A stretch of DNA of 64,000 bases from Streptomyces sp. V1I1 (GCF_030817355.1 NZ_JAUSZH010000001.1:5518501-5582500), one strand, 5' to 3'. Shown: positions 43,762 to 53,391, numbered from the stretch's first letter. Made by a program: numbers and translations. Notes: generated by a model not told the origin, from the letters alone.

Positions 43762-45540
43762 ATGCCGGGTATCCCAGGGCTATTGGTGGCAGGGCGTTAC
43801 CGGCTGGACGAAAGCATTGGGCAGGGGGGAATGGGGCGGGTGTGGCGGGCGGCCGATGTAATTCTTGACCGGCCGGTCGCGGTCAAAGAGATGCGGATGG
43901 ACGACGCGGACGCGGAGGACACCCGTATCCGCCGTGAACGCACCCTGCGCGAGGCGCGTGCGACCGCGCGTATCGACCACGCCAATGTGGTGCGCGTCTA
44001 CGACGTGGTCGAGGAGAGCGACCGGCTGTGGATCGTGATGGAGCTCGTCGAATCCCGGTCCCTGGAACGTCTGTTGGTGGAGGACGGCCCGGTGTCCGCG
44101 CGCGAGGCCGCGCGCATCGGTCTCGGTGTGGTGGCGGCGCTGCGCGAGGTCCACGCGGTGGGGGTGCTGCACCGTGACATCAAGCCCGGCAACATCCTGC
44201 TGAGCCGGTCCGGCCGGGTGGTCCTGACGGACTTCGGCATCGCCGCGATCCAGGACGCGAAGGCACTGACGGTGGTGGGGATGCTGGTCGGCTCCCCGGA
44301 CTACATGGCCCCGGAACGGGTGGGCGGCCGTCCGCAGGGCCCGGCGTCGGACCTGTGGTCGCTGGGCGCCACCCTGTGCGCGGCGGTGGCGGGCCAGTCC
44401 CCTTTCGCCCGCCCGACGACGCTGGCGACGCTCCACGCGGTGCTGTACGAGGAGCCCGAACTCCCTTCGGCAGCGGGCCCGTTGACCCCGGTACTGGCGT
44501 CGCTGCTGGTGAAGGACCCGGAGGCCCGCCCGACGCTGGACGCGCTGGAGACGTTGCTGACGAGGGCGGCCTCGGCGTACGTCCCCACACTCCTCGTCCC
44601 GCCCCCACCGCCGCCCTTGGAGCCCGCGCCCTTGGAGCCCGCGCCCTTGGAGCCCGTGCCCGCGGAGCCCTCCCCGCCCGCACCGCCGGTGGACGGCCCG
44701 ACACCCGGGCCCGCCGCGCCCGCTCCCGAAGATGCGGACCCACCCGCGCCCGTGGAGGGTGAGGCAGAGCCTGCCGCGGGGCTTGCGCCGCCGGCGCCCG
44801 CGCCTGCGGGCCCGGAGGGCCGCGCAGGCTGGGGTCCCGGGGGCCTGCCCCCGGTTCAGGGAAGGAGCGGGGCGGGGGAACAAACTCCCCGCACCGAGTC
44901 CGGCGCAACCCAGGGGCCCGAAGCCCGGCCCCCCAAGCGCACCCCCATCCCCAGCCGCACCCTCATCGCAGCCGCCACCGCCGCCCTCGCCGCCGTCACC
45001 CTTGTCCTTGTCCTCGTCCTCGCATCCCATGGCCAGGACGAACACCCCGGCACCCGACTCGAAGCCACGTCGTCGCACCCCACCGTGGCCGGCACCTCCC
45101 AAGCACCCCCCACCACCCCACCCCCCGGCACCCGCAGCGAGACCGGCTTCGCCTGGGCGCCCCCCAAGGCCTGGACCCGCAGTGCGAAAAGCCCCTCCAA
45201 CGTCCACTACCACTCGCCGGACGGGAAACAAGAAATCGCCGCCTCGTACGCACTCGCACGAGGCGGCGATCTCCTCACCCAATGGCAGCAGTTCGAACGC
45301 GACAGCCACGACGCCCCCGGCTACCGCAAGCTCCGCCTGGAACGCACCACCTTCCGCGGCAACCCCGCGATCATCTGGGAGTACGTCTTCACTCAGGACG
45401 GCGCACCCTGGCGCGCCAGCCAGCTCGGCTTCACCGCCGGCGGCAAGTCGTACCAGCTCAACATCTGGTACGACGCCGCCGCCCGGCGCGCCGCGCTGAC
45501 CACCTACGACCGGGTGACCGAGTCCTTCACACCGCTCTGA
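43762..45540 (+). CDS. Transmembrane serine/threonine protein kinase
   Basis: A 592-aa Hanks-type kinase. The glycine loop IGQGGMGRVW is at 19-28, then catalytic Lys K42, HRDIKPGN at 137-144, DFG at 157-159 and GSPDYMAPE. A Pro/Ala/Glu-rich juxtamembrane linker (about 280-395) includes a REP-like DNA element translated in frame (44820-44885). One membrane helix (about 400-422) leads to an extracellular domain of about 160 residues without PASTA repeats. ATG 43762 follows GGAGGAAGGG. The last 37 bp overlap the convergent permease. Confidence 0.9.
   Translation: MPGIPGLLVAGRYRLDESIGQGGMGRVWRAADVILDRPVAVKEMRMDDADAEDTRIRRERTLREARATARIDHANVVRVYDVVEESDRLWIVMELVESRSLERLLVEDGPVSAREAARIGLGVVAALREVHAVGVLHRDIKPGNILLSRSGRVVLTDFGIAAIQDAKALTVVGMLVGSPDYMAPERVGGRPQGPASDLWSLGATLCAAVAGQSPFARPTTLATLHAVLYEEPELPSAAGPLTPVLASLLVKDPEARPTLDALETLLTRAASAYVPTLLVPPPPPPLEPAPLEPAPLEPVPAEPSPPAPPVDGPTPGPAAPAPEDADPPAPVEGEAEPAAGLAPPAPAPAGPEGRAGWGPGGLPPVQGRSGAGEQTPRTESGATQGPEARPPKRTPIPSRTLIAAATAALAAVTLVLVLVLASHGQDEHPGTRLEATSSHPTVAGTSQAPPTTPPPGTRSETGFAWAPPKAWTRSAKSPSNVHYHSPDGKQEIAASYALARGGDLLTQWQQFERDSHDAPGYRKLRLERTTFRGNPAIIWEYVFTQDGAPWRASQLGFTAGGKSYQLNIWYDAAARRAALTTYDRVTESFTPL
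44820..44885. repeat. REP-like element inside the kinase gene, reverse orientation
   Basis: The sequence resembles the reverse complement of the CCCGCCCCTTCCCGAA element and contains GGGTCCCGGGGGCC/CCCCCGG hairpins. It is read through as part of the Pro/Gly-rich linker. Confidence 0.55.
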
Positions 45541-46982
45541 TCCAGCTCGATGTCCGCCCCGCCACGCCCGAACTTCTCACGGGCGACCGCGATCGCGATC
45601 ACCACCGCCGCCACCAGCAGAGACAGCAGCACCTGATCCCGTGCGTCGCCCCCGTCGTAGACCATGTAGCCCAGCACGAAAAGGATCATCGCGATGGTCA
45701 GCCAGGTCAGATACGGGAAGAGCCACATCCGCACGACGAGCTTCTCCGGCGTCTCGCGCTGGATGATCCCGCGCATCCGCAGCTGGGTGACGCAGATGAC
45801 CAGCCACACGAACAGCGCGACCGCGCCGGATGAGTTCAGCAGGAACGCGAAGACGGTGTCCGGCCACTTGTAGTTGAAGAAGACGGCGAGGAAGCCGAAG
45901 ATCACGGACCCGAGAATGGCCGCCTGCGGCACGCCACGCGAGTTCGTACGGGCGAAGGCCTTCGGCGCATCGCCACGCTGCCCGAGCGAGAACGCCATCC
46001 GGGAGGCGGTGTAGAGCCCGGAGTTGAGACACGACAGGACTGCAGTCAGCACGATCACGTTCATGATCTGGCCGGCGTGCGCGATGCCGATCGAGTCGAG
46101 GGCGGCGACGTACGAGCCCTTGTCGATGATCGACTTGTCGTTCCACGGCAGCAGCGTCAGCACCACGAAGATGGAGCCCAGGTAGAAGACGCCGATCCGC
46201 CAGATCACGCTGTTCGTCGCCTTGGTGACCGCGCGCTGCGGGTCCTCGGACTCACCGGCGGCCAGGGTCACGATCTCGCTGCCCATGAAGGAGAAGACGA
46301 CCATCAGCACACCGGTCAGGATCGCGCCCGCGCCGTTCGGCAGGAATCCGCCGGCGTCGGTGAGGTGTGCGAAGCCCGCACCGGGGTTGTCCGAGCCGGG
46401 CAGCATCCCGAAGACCGCGAGTACACCGATCAGTACGAACGCGCTGATCGCGACGACCTTGATGCCCGCGAACCAGAACTCGAACTCTCCGTACGACGAC
46501 ACCGATGCGAGGTTCGTCGCCGTCAGCACGACCATCACGATCAGCGCCCAGCCCCACTGCGGGACCGCCGGCATCCAGCTTTCGAGGATCTTCGCTCCGG
46601 CCGTCGCCTCGACGGCCAGCACCACGACCCAGAAGAACCAGTACAGCCAGCCGATCGAGAACCCGGCCCAGCGGCCGAGCGCCCGGTCCGCGTAGGCGGA
46701 GAAGGAGCCGGATGTCGGGTTGGCGGCGGCCATCTCACCGAGCATCCGCATCACGAAGACGACCAGCGCGCCCACGAGTGCGTATGACAGAAGGATGGCC
46801 GGGCCTGCCGCGGCGATACCGGAACTGGAGCCGACGAACAGGCCTGCGCCGATCACGCCGCCGATGGCGATCATGGACAGGTGGCGGTTCTTGAGACCGG
46901 CCTGGAGACCGTCGGAGGACTGCGGGTTCCCGGGTGTTTCGGGCTTTCCGCCTTCCTTCGTGAGGGTCTGCTGCGAGGTCAT
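45504..46982 (-). CDS. Amino-acid permease (APC superfamily), paralogue
   Basis: A 492-aa 12-helix transporter of the same subfamily as 40432-41868 (MIAIGGVIGAGLFVGSSSGI, GEFEFWFAGIKV). ATG 46980-46982 follows AAGGAA. Its 3' end runs 37 bp into the kinase gene from the other side, so the two genes share bases at 45504-45540 on opposite strands. The extension upstream to 47639 is antisense to rpiB and is not real. Confidence 0.9.
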   Translation of the reverse strand: MTSQQTLTKEGGKPETPGNPQSSDGLQAGLKNRHLSMIAIGGVIGAGLFVGSSSGIAAAGPAILLSYALVGALVVFVMRMLGEMAAANPTSGSFSAYADRALGRWAGFSIGWLYWFFWVVVLAVEATAGAKILESWMPAVPQWGWALIVMVVLTATNLASVSSYGEFEFWFAGIKVVAISAFVLIGVLAVFGMLPGSDNPGAGFAHLTDAGGFLPNGAGAILTGVLMVVFSFMGSEIVTLAAGESEDPQRAVTKATNSVIWRIGVFYLGSIFVVLTLLPWNDKSIIDKGSYVAALDSIGIAHAGQIMNVIVLTAVLSCLNSGLYTASRMAFSLGQRGDAPKAFARTNSRGVPQAAILGSVIFGFLAVFFNYKWPDTVFAFLLNSSGAVALFVWLVICVTQLRMRGIIQRETPEKLVVRMWLFPYLTWLTIAMILFVLGYMVYDGGDARDQVLLSLLVAAVVIAIAVAREKFGRGGADIELDQSGVKDSVTRS

Positions 46983-47165
46983 GGACGATTCCTTAGGTTC
47001 GAGAGCACTCGGGTTACGAGCCCCCGCATTCAAACCTGCGACACCTGATGACGGAAGACCCGTCTCCGTATCGTTAGGTCGATGCGATAAGCGGAAGGCC
47101 CGCGACGCTGACTGGTCCGGACCCCGCTGACCGCTACCCAGCACCGTGCGTGCCACACTCGGACC

Positions 47166-47654
47166 ATGCGCGTGTACCTCGGCTCCGACCATGCCGGCTT
47201 CGAACTCAAGAACCACCTCGTCGAGTGGCTCACGGCCCATGGCCACGAGCCCGTCGACTGCGGCCCCCACATCTACGACGCCCAGGACGACTACCCGCCG
47301 TTCTGCCTGCGTGCCGCCGAGAAGACCGCCGCGGACCCGGACAGCCTCGGCATCGTGATCGGCGGCTCCGGCAATGGCGAGCAGATCGCCGCGAACAAGG
47401 TCAAGGGCGTGCGTGCCGCGCTCGCCTGGAGCGAGCAGACGGCCGCACTCGGCCGTGAGCACAACGACGCCAACGTCGTCGCCGTCGGCGGCCGGATGCA
47501 CACGCTGGAGGAGTCGACGAAGTTCGTCGAGATCTTCCTCACGACGCCGTACTCGGGTGAGGAGCGTCACACCCGGCGCATCGAGATGCTCACGGCGTAC
47601 GAGACGACCGGCGAGCTCCCCCCGATCCCGGCGCACCACCCGCAGCAGGGCTGA
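47166..47654 (+). CDS. rpiB: Ribose-5-phosphate isomerase B
   Basis: A 162-aa RpiB of the actinobacterial type. VYLGSDHAGFELK starts the protein and GGSGNGEQIAANKVKG replaces the Cys-containing site of E. coli RpiB with a Glu-based one, as in M. tuberculosis. It interconverts ribose- and ribulose-5-phosphate. Two bases before the DNA glycosylase start, so an operon. Confidence 0.93.
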   Translation: MRVYLGSDHAGFELKNHLVEWLTAHGHEPVDCGPHIYDAQDDYPPFCLRAAEKTAADPDSLGIVIGGSGNGEQIAANKVKGVRAALAWSEQTAALGREHNDANVVAVGGRMHTLEESTKFVEIFLTTPYSGEERHTRRIEMLTAYETTGELPPIPAHHPQQG

Positions 47655-47656
47655 GC

Positions 47657-48466
47657 GTGCCCGAGGGTCATACGATCCACCGACTGGCCGCCGACCACTT
47701 CGAGAGGTTCGGCGGCCGGCCTGTGCGGGCGACCAGCCCGCAGGGGAAGTTCTCCGACAGCGCGGCGCTGCTCGACGGCCAGGTCATGGAGAGCACCGAG
47801 GCGCACGGCAAGCACCTCTTCCTCGGCTTCGGCCCGCTCGGCTGGGTCCATATCCACCTCGGCCTCTTCGGCAAGGTGAACATCGGCGACGCGCCCGCGC
47901 CCCCGCCGACCGACACGGTCCGGCTGCGTCTGGCCTGCCCCACCGCGTACGTCGATCTGCGCGGCCCCACCGCCTGCGCGCTGATCACCGACGGCGAGAA
48001 GCAGGCGATACACGACCGCCTCGGCCCCGACCCGCTGCGCGCCGACGACGATCCCGACGGGGCCTGGGCCCGCGTCTCCCGCTCCCGCACCACCATCGCC
48101 GCGCTGCTGATGGACCAGAAGGTCATCGCGGGCGTCGGCAATGTCTACCGCGCCGAGGTCCTCTTCCGGCACGGCATCGACCCCTACCGCGCGGGCAAGG
48201 ACCTTCGCCGCGCCGAGTGGACCGCGATCTGGACGGACCTTGTGGAGCTGATGCGCGAGGGGGTACGCAACAACCGCATCGACACCGTCCGCCCCGAGCA
48301 CACCCCCGAGGCGATGGGCCGCCCGCCGCGCGTCGACGACCACGGCGGCGAGGTGTACGTCTACCGCCGGGCGCAACTGCCCTGCCATGTCTGCGGCGGC
48401 GAGATCCGCACCGCCGGTCTTGCCGCACGCAATCTTTTCTGGTGCGCGTCCTGCCAGGAGGGTTAG
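47657..48466 (+). CDS. Fpg/Nei-family DNA glycosylase (Nei2-like)
   Basis: A 269-aa bifunctional glycosylase/AP lyase. PEGHT after the start Met supplies the catalytic Pro2 and Glu3. The H2TH helices contain MDQKVIAGVGNVYRAE, and a zinc finger CHVC...CASC closes the protein. Removes oxidised bases. GTG 47657 directly follows rpiB. Confidence 0.92.
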   Translation: MPEGHTIHRLAADHFERFGGRPVRATSPQGKFSDSAALLDGQVMESTEAHGKHLFLGFGPLGWVHIHLGLFGKVNIGDAPAPPPTDTVRLRLACPTAYVDLRGPTACALITDGEKQAIHDRLGPDPLRADDDPDGAWARVSRSRTTIAALLMDQKVIAGVGNVYRAEVLFRHGIDPYRAGKDLRRAEWTAIWTDLVELMREGVRNNRIDTVRPEHTPEAMGRPPRVDDHGGEVYVYRRAQLPCHVCGGEIRTAGLAARNLFWCASCQEG

Positions 48467-48471
48467 TGCCC

Positions 48472-48670
48472 CACCCCGCCCCTTCCCGAATCGGGGCTCC
48501 GCCCCGTACCCCGCACGCCCTTCGGGCGTTGTCCTCCATCTCCCCCCAGACTTCGTCCGGGGGGACCCCAACGGGCTTGATTTCCGCCGGAATCGCCGGA
48601 CGGGGCCCGTGGCAGAGCCCCGAAACCAGCCCCGCCGGCGATTGAGGCGCGGGGTCCGGGGCGGAGCCCC
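48472..48670. repeat. Composite REP-like element between nei and the acetyltransferase
   Basis: It has CCCCGCCCCTTCCCGAA, GGGGC/GCCCC, the CCCCCCAGAC/GTCCGGGGGG hairpin and ACGGGCTTGATTT, all motifs also found at 34655-34745 and 40327-40405. It lies between convergent genes and probably terminates both. Confidence 0.7.
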
Positions 48671-48680
48671 GCGGGTTCGG

Positions 48681-49910
48681 CTAGAAGCCGTGCGGCAGCC
48701 AGGGCGCGACATCGCTGATGAAGGCCGACGACGCCTCGGCCACCGCCCCAGGCCGCAGCTCCCGCACCCGGCCCGCGCCCGCCAGCGCCGCCAGCGACAC
48801 CCCGCCCAGATATGCCGAGCCCAACTCCCGTACGGACAGCGCCAGATCGGCGTCGTCCTCGGTCCGCTTGCAGGACGCGCCCTTGCCGTCGCCGGTCAGC
48901 CGCCAGCGTCCGCCGTTCCAGGGACAGAAGGCGTCATCGACGTCGAAGACCACGTCCACCGGCGTCCGGTACGTACGCGCCTCAAGCGCTGCGCCCAGAT
49001 CCACCAGCCGTACGAACAGCCCGTCCCGCACCCGCATTTCGAGCCGCCGCACATCGTTGACAAGATGCAGCAGCGGATCGTCCACGGGCCGGTTGCGCGC
49101 CACGACCTTCACCGTCAGGTCGATGTCGAAGAGGAAACGCCACAGCACGGCGTACGTCACGGGGTCGAGCGCCTCGATGTGCCGCAGCGTGATGGTGCCG
49201 CTCGGCCCGCGGGGCTTCCACTCCGACTTGTTGTGGAAGCGGACGAAGCCGACGATCTCGCCCTCCCGCTCGGCGACCACACACTGCATCGGCGACGCGC
49301 CGTCCCGCTCACCCGGCGGGTCGAGCAGCGGCAGCCGCTCCCAGCCCGGCTTGCGGGCGAGCATGCCCGGCCGTGAGCCGATGCTGCGTACGTACACCGC
49401 CTCGCACTCCGCGGCGACATCCGCGACTCCGGCGAACCGCAGCCGGACGGCGTCGGCGCCCTCCGGGACGGTGATCCGTCCCCGGACCGTGTCGATCTGC
49501 GCGGACATCTGCTGGGTCGCGATCCCGTAGCCGAACCGTCCGTAGATCTCCGGCTCGGAGGCCGTCAGCACGGCCAGCGGCTCACCCCAGCCGCGTACGT
49601 CGTCCAGTTGGCGGCGCATCATCGAGGTGAGCACCCCGCGCCGCCGGTGCGTCGCCGCCACGCTGACCATCGTCACGCCCGCGGCCGGCACCATCGCGCC
49701 GCCCGGCACCGAGACCCCGAACGAGAACGCCCCGGCCGTCCCGACACAGTCGTCGCCGTCCCAGGCCCCGAGCGACCGCTCGTGCTCGGTCAGCGAGTCC
49801 CACAGCTCGCGCTCCTCCTGCGGCTCCCCGGCCCCGCCGAAGGCGAGCATCAACTTCCCGTACCAGTCGTCCCATTCGGAGGGCCGCAGCACCCGCAGCT
49901 CGATCGTCAT
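48681..49910 (-). CDS. Eis-type GNAT N-acetyltransferase
   Basis: A 409-aa enhanced-intracellular-survival-type enzyme: an N-terminal GNAT domain with VTMVSVAATHRRRGVLTSMM as the acetyl-CoA loop, a second GNAT-like half, and a C-terminal SCP2-like domain ending in Phe, the catalytic C-terminal carboxylate of Eis. Relatives acetylate aminoglycosides or other amines; the natural substrate here is unknown. Starts with ATG at 49908-49910. Confidence 0.9.
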   Translation of the reverse strand: MTIELRVLRPSEWDDWYGKLMLAFGGAGEPQEERELWDSLTEHERSLGAWDGDDCVGTAGAFSFGVSVPGGAMVPAAGVTMVSVAATHRRRGVLTSMMRRQLDDVRGWGEPLAVLTASEPEIYGRFGYGIATQQMSAQIDTVRGRITVPEGADAVRLRFAGVADVAAECEAVYVRSIGSRPGMLARKPGWERLPLLDPPGERDGASPMQCVVAEREGEIVGFVRFHNKSEWKPRGPSGTITLRHIEALDPVTYAVLWRFLFDIDLTVKVVARNRPVDDPLLHLVNDVRRLEMRVRDGLFVRLVDLGAALEARTYRTPVDVVFDVDDAFCPWNGGRWRLTGDGKGASCKRTEDDADLALSVRELGSAYLGGVSLAALAGAGRVRELRPGAVAEASSAFISDVAPWLPHGF

Positions 49911-50016
49911 ATGCCATGCCTACCAGGGCTACGGCAACAGGGCGACCCGATATCGAACACATTGTCACAGGGGTCCCCCTGCACGGAACGCGGGCGGATG
50001 GATAGGGTCCACGGCA

Positions 50017-51162
50017 ATGGCCCGCGGCTCTGCAGCAGACTCGTACACGGCCCGGTTGCGCAAGGCAGTGCACCGGGCCCGTATTGCGCTGCGCAAATCC
50101 GGAGTCGACTACTTCCGCGGCGACGGCTCCGACTGGATCGCGCTGGCCGGGCTGCTGCTGACCATCCCCGCCTTCGCCTGGGGCACGGTCGTGATGCCCG
50201 TCTGGGTGTCTCCGGCGGCACTGGTTCTGCCGATCGTGGCCGGCGGTCTGCTGCTGCGCCCGGCGAACCTGCTGGGTCTGTACGCGGCGGCCGCGGCGGC
50301 TCTGATCGTCGAGTCGGTCGTGCTCGGCCCGTACACCGAGGGCCCGGCCAGGGTCACCCCGGGCACGGTCCTGGTAGTCGCCGCGTGCGGCTTCTTCGGC
50401 TTGCTGATAGCGCAGTTCCGGGCCCGGGTCGGCGTGCCCTGGCGGCGTGGCGGGACGATGCTCTTCGACCTGCGCGAACGCATCCGAATACAGAGCGCCC
50501 TGCCGCGGCTGCCGAAGGGCTGGCACCGCGAGATGTCGCTGCGCCCGGCCGGCGGTCAGTCCTTCTCCGGCGACTTCGTGGTCGCGGCCCGTACGAACGG
50601 CGGCCGCACCCTCGAGGTCGTCCTCACCGACGTCTCGGGCAAAGGCATGGACGCGGCGTCCCGCGCGCTGCTGCTGTCCGGCGCCTTCGGCGGGCTGCTC
50701 GGCTCGCTGCCGCCGCACGGCTTCCTGCCCGCGGCCAACGGCTATCTGCTCCGCCAGGACTGGGACGAGGGCTTCGCCACTTCCATCCATCTCGTCCTGG
50801 ACCTGGACTCCGGGGACTACGAGCTTCTGTCGGCGGGCCATCTGCCTGCGCTCCAGCTGAACGCGGGCAGCGGCCGCTGGGAGGAGAAGTCCGCGGAGGG
50901 GCCGCTGCTTGGCGTCTACGACAAGGCACAGTTCGACCCGGTCAAGGGCTCCCTGCGCCCCGGAGACGTGCTGATGCTCTTCACCGACGGCCTGGTGGAG
51001 GCCTCCGGCCGCGACATCAGCGAGGGCATCGACCGCCTCACCGGCGAGGCCGACCGCTATGTCGCCTCCGGCTTCGAGGGTGCGGCCTGGCATCTGATCG
51101 AGGCGGTCGCGAAGGACGTCAACGACGACCGGGCGCTGCTGCTGCTCTGCCGGGACGCGTGA
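50017..51162 (+). CDS. Membrane PP2C (SpoIIE-domain) serine phosphatase
   Basis: A 381-aa protein: N-terminal membrane helices (about 42-140) and a cytoplasmic SpoIIE/PP2C domain with GGQSFSGDFV, LTDVSGKGMDAA, LLSAGHLPAL, LFTDGLVEA and the final metal-binding NDDRALLLL. Such phosphatases dephosphorylate anti-anti-sigma factors. ATG 50017 has no ribosome site; a TAGGGT hexamer at 50003-50008 is 8 bases before it, so the message may be leaderless. Confidence 0.9.
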   Translation: MARGSAADSYTARLRKAVHRARIALRKSGVDYFRGDGSDWIALAGLLLTIPAFAWGTVVMPVWVSPAALVLPIVAGGLLLRPANLLGLYAAAAAALIVESVVLGPYTEGPARVTPGTVLVVAACGFFGLLIAQFRARVGVPWRRGGTMLFDLRERIRIQSALPRLPKGWHREMSLRPAGGQSFSGDFVVAARTNGGRTLEVVLTDVSGKGMDAASRALLLSGAFGGLLGSLPPHGFLPAANGYLLRQDWDEGFATSIHLVLDLDSGDYELLSAGHLPALQLNAGSGRWEEKSAEGPLLGVYDKAQFDPVKGSLRPGDVLMLFTDGLVEASGRDISEGIDRLTGEADRYVASGFEGAAWHLIEAVAKDVNDDRALLLLCRDA

Positions 51163-51321
51163 GTGCGGGGTGGGATTGCGCCCCCACCCCCGATCCGCCG
51201 GCCTCGCGGAGACCCCCTGCGCGAACTCGGCGCAGATCGCCGCGCGTTGACCGCCCCGACCACCCCCGCCTTCGCCGGAGCGCCTGCGTAACGGCGCACC
51301 GTACGCCCGTACAGTCGTCCC

Positions 51322-51783
51322 ATGCCGAATCTCACGCTCACTGAGGTCGAGGCCATCGCCCGTGAGGCGCACGCCGCCCAGAAAGACAAGTCGGGACGCC
51401 CGTACACCGAGCATCTCGCCGCCGTAGCGGAAGGCGTACGCGCCCGCGGCGGGAGCGAGGAGCAGATCGCCGCCGGGTGGCTGCACGACGCCGTCGAGGA
51501 CGACGTGCTCTCCCGCGAGTGGCTGGACGCGGCCGCGCTGCCGCAGTCCGTCAAAGACATGGTCCTGGCCCTCACCAAGGGCGAGGACGAGGACCCGGAG
51601 GACTACGCCCGGCGCATTCTCGCCACGCCCGGAGCCCGCCTCGTCAAGGAGGCCGACCTCGCGCACAACGCCAACCCGGCGCGCCTCGCCGCCCTCGACG
51701 AGGCGACGCGGACCCGGCTGACGGCGAAGTACGCGAAGATGCGCGGTCTGCTGGGCCTGCCGGACGAGCAGCCGACCGACTGA
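51322..51783 (+). CDS. HD-domain phosphohydrolase
   Basis: A 153-aa HD protein: metal ligands in YTEHLAAVAE, the HD pair in AAGWLHDAVEDD and D in KEADLAHNANP, the arrangement of RelA/SpoT hydrolase-like (MESH-type) domains. The substrate is unknown; (p)ppGpp or another nucleotide is possible. ATG 51322. Confidence 0.85.
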   Translation: MPNLTLTEVEAIAREAHAAQKDKSGRPYTEHLAAVAEGVRARGGSEEQIAAGWLHDAVEDDVLSREWLDAAALPQSVKDMVLALTKGEDEDPEDYARRILATPGARLVKEADLAHNANPARLAALDEATRTRLTAKYAKMRGLLGLPDEQPTD

Positions 51784-51819
51784 TTCAGCGGGTAAGCGAC
51801 TGATTCAGCGGGTCAGCGC
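51779..51819. repeat. 20-bp tandem duplication between convergent gene ends
   Basis: GACTGATTCAGCGGGT followed by AAGC and then TCAGC occurs twice in a row; it includes the HD-protein stop codon and abuts the stop of the acyltransferase at 51813. Confidence 0.7.
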
Positions 51820-52976
51820 CGGGGCCCCAGCTCCGTCACGTCCCGCCGGAACGCCCACGCCATCTCCGGCTCGGTCACGCACCGCATCACTCGCCGCACC
51901 GGCGGCGTGCACAGCAGCGTCACCGCGCCCGCGGCGACCAGCGTCACCACGATCTCGCCGCCCGGCGTGCTCAGCCAGGCGTTCGCCTCGAAGACATGCC
52001 CGTAGTCCGCGGCCTTGATCAGCAGGCCGTGCAGCAGATAGCCGCAGATCGTGCCCGTGCCCAGCACCGTGAACCACATCCTGCGGCGCGGCACCCACGC
52101 CAGGAACCCGGCCGTGAGCAGCACCGCGCACCCGAAGAACGCCAGGGTCATCACAATCCCCGACCACCACGGCACACCCAGGTCCTGCGCGCTGCTGGAC
52201 CGGTAGAACCAGCCCAGATCCATCCGGGGAGCGGCCCAGTACGCGAAGACGCCCGCGCCCGCGAAGAGCGGCAGCGCCAGCAGCCGCACCTCGCGCCGCC
52301 GCACCAGTTGGAAGTGCTCGGGCTTCAGACACAGCCCGAGCACGAAGAACGGCAGGAACTGCAGCACACGCTGGAGATTGAGGTCCGCCCCGATGTTCGG
52401 CGTCAGCGCGGCGAGCGAGGCCAGGGCGAGCGCGACCGGCAGCGGCCACCGGATCAGCCGCCACAGCGGCGTCGTCAGCCGCCAGATGAACAGGGCGACC
52501 AGGAACCAGGTCAGATAGAACGGGTCGAGCAGGCTGATCGGCTGCTCGGGGGCGTGCTGCGCCCATCGCCGGAAGAGGGAGTAGACCACCTCGAAGACGA
52601 TGTACGGCACGGCGATCCCGGTCACCATGCGTCTGAGCTGGTCGGGCCTGCCGGTGTAGCTCCGCGAGAAGTACCCGGAGACGAGGATGAAGGCCGGCAT
52701 GTGGAAGGTGTAGACGAGCATGTACAGCGCCCGGGAGACGCGGCTGCCCTCCATCACAGGCTCCCATGCGTGGGCGACGGCCACGAGCACGATGGCCAGA
52801 TACTTCGCGTTGTCGAAGTAGGCGTCTCGCCTGGTGGACTTCGCGGCAGCCTTCTCGGCAGGCGCCGTGACGGCCTGTGTGGCCGTCTTCTGCGTCGTAG
52901 GGACGGGCTCCGACTCCCGGGCCTGGGGGAGCGGGGCCCTCTGATATTCATGCGGAGCGTGGAACATCTGAGGCAC
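51813..52976 (-). CDS. Membrane acyltransferase (acyltransferase-3 family)
   Basis: A 387-aa integral membrane protein with about ten helices after a 45-residue hydrophilic N-terminus. RRDAYFDNAKYLAIVLVAVAH at about 48-68 carries the family's catalytic His, and FHMPAFILVSGYFSR is the second signature. It probably O-acylates an extracellular carbohydrate or lipid. A large palindrome lies upstream at 53057-53090. Confidence 0.88.
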   Translation of the reverse strand: MPQMFHAPHEYQRAPLPQARESEPVPTTQKTATQAVTAPAEKAAAKSTRRDAYFDNAKYLAIVLVAVAHAWEPVMEGSRVSRALYMLVYTFHMPAFILVSGYFSRSYTGRPDQLRRMVTGIAVPYIVFEVVYSLFRRWAQHAPEQPISLLDPFYLTWFLVALFIWRLTTPLWRLIRWPLPVALALASLAALTPNIGADLNLQRVLQFLPFFVLGLCLKPEHFQLVRRREVRLLALPLFAGAGVFAYWAAPRMDLGWFYRSSSAQDLGVPWWSGIVMTLAFFGCAVLLTAGFLAWVPRRRMWFTVLGTGTICGYLLHGLLIKAADYGHVFEANAWLSTPGGEIVVTLVAAGAVTLLCTPPVRRVMRCVTEPEMAWAFRRDVTELGPRR

Positions 52977-53056
52977 CCTAGCCTCGCCGATTCGATTTCG
53001 TAAAACCCTCTACGGACGCGCCCCATTCGAATCTGAAACGGCCACCAACCGACCAC

Positions 53057-53090
53057 TATGCCCCAATTAATCCCCCTTAAATGGGGCATA
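53057..53090. promoter_or_regulatory. Large AT-cored palindrome upstream of the acyltransferase
   Basis: TATGCCCC (53057-53064) and GGGGCATA (53083-53090) enclose AATTAA and TTAAAT arms around a C run. It lies 80 bp before the leftward start at 52976. The rest of 52977-53391 shows no gene. Confidence 0.6.
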
Positions 53091-53391
53091 TCGTCACGTT
53101 CATGTGACCACGTGAATTTCCTCACCGACCACCTTCGAATTTCTCGTGTGCGACGTGTGGGGGCATGGCAACGATCAGGCCGAATTCCTTCCCGCATTTC
53201 ACCCCGGCGGCCGAGTCGCCCCTTCGCCCCTGGCGCGCGCGGGCGCGCGAATGGCGCGATCCCGTCATCGATGATTCGTCAGCGGGCAGCATGTACAGGG
53301 CTGTTGGTGGCACGATGGTCAAGGCGGGGGGTGTGCTGGGCCGCACGCTCCCAGGCCGGCAAGGCGGACCGACCCAGGGGTGTGATCAGTT

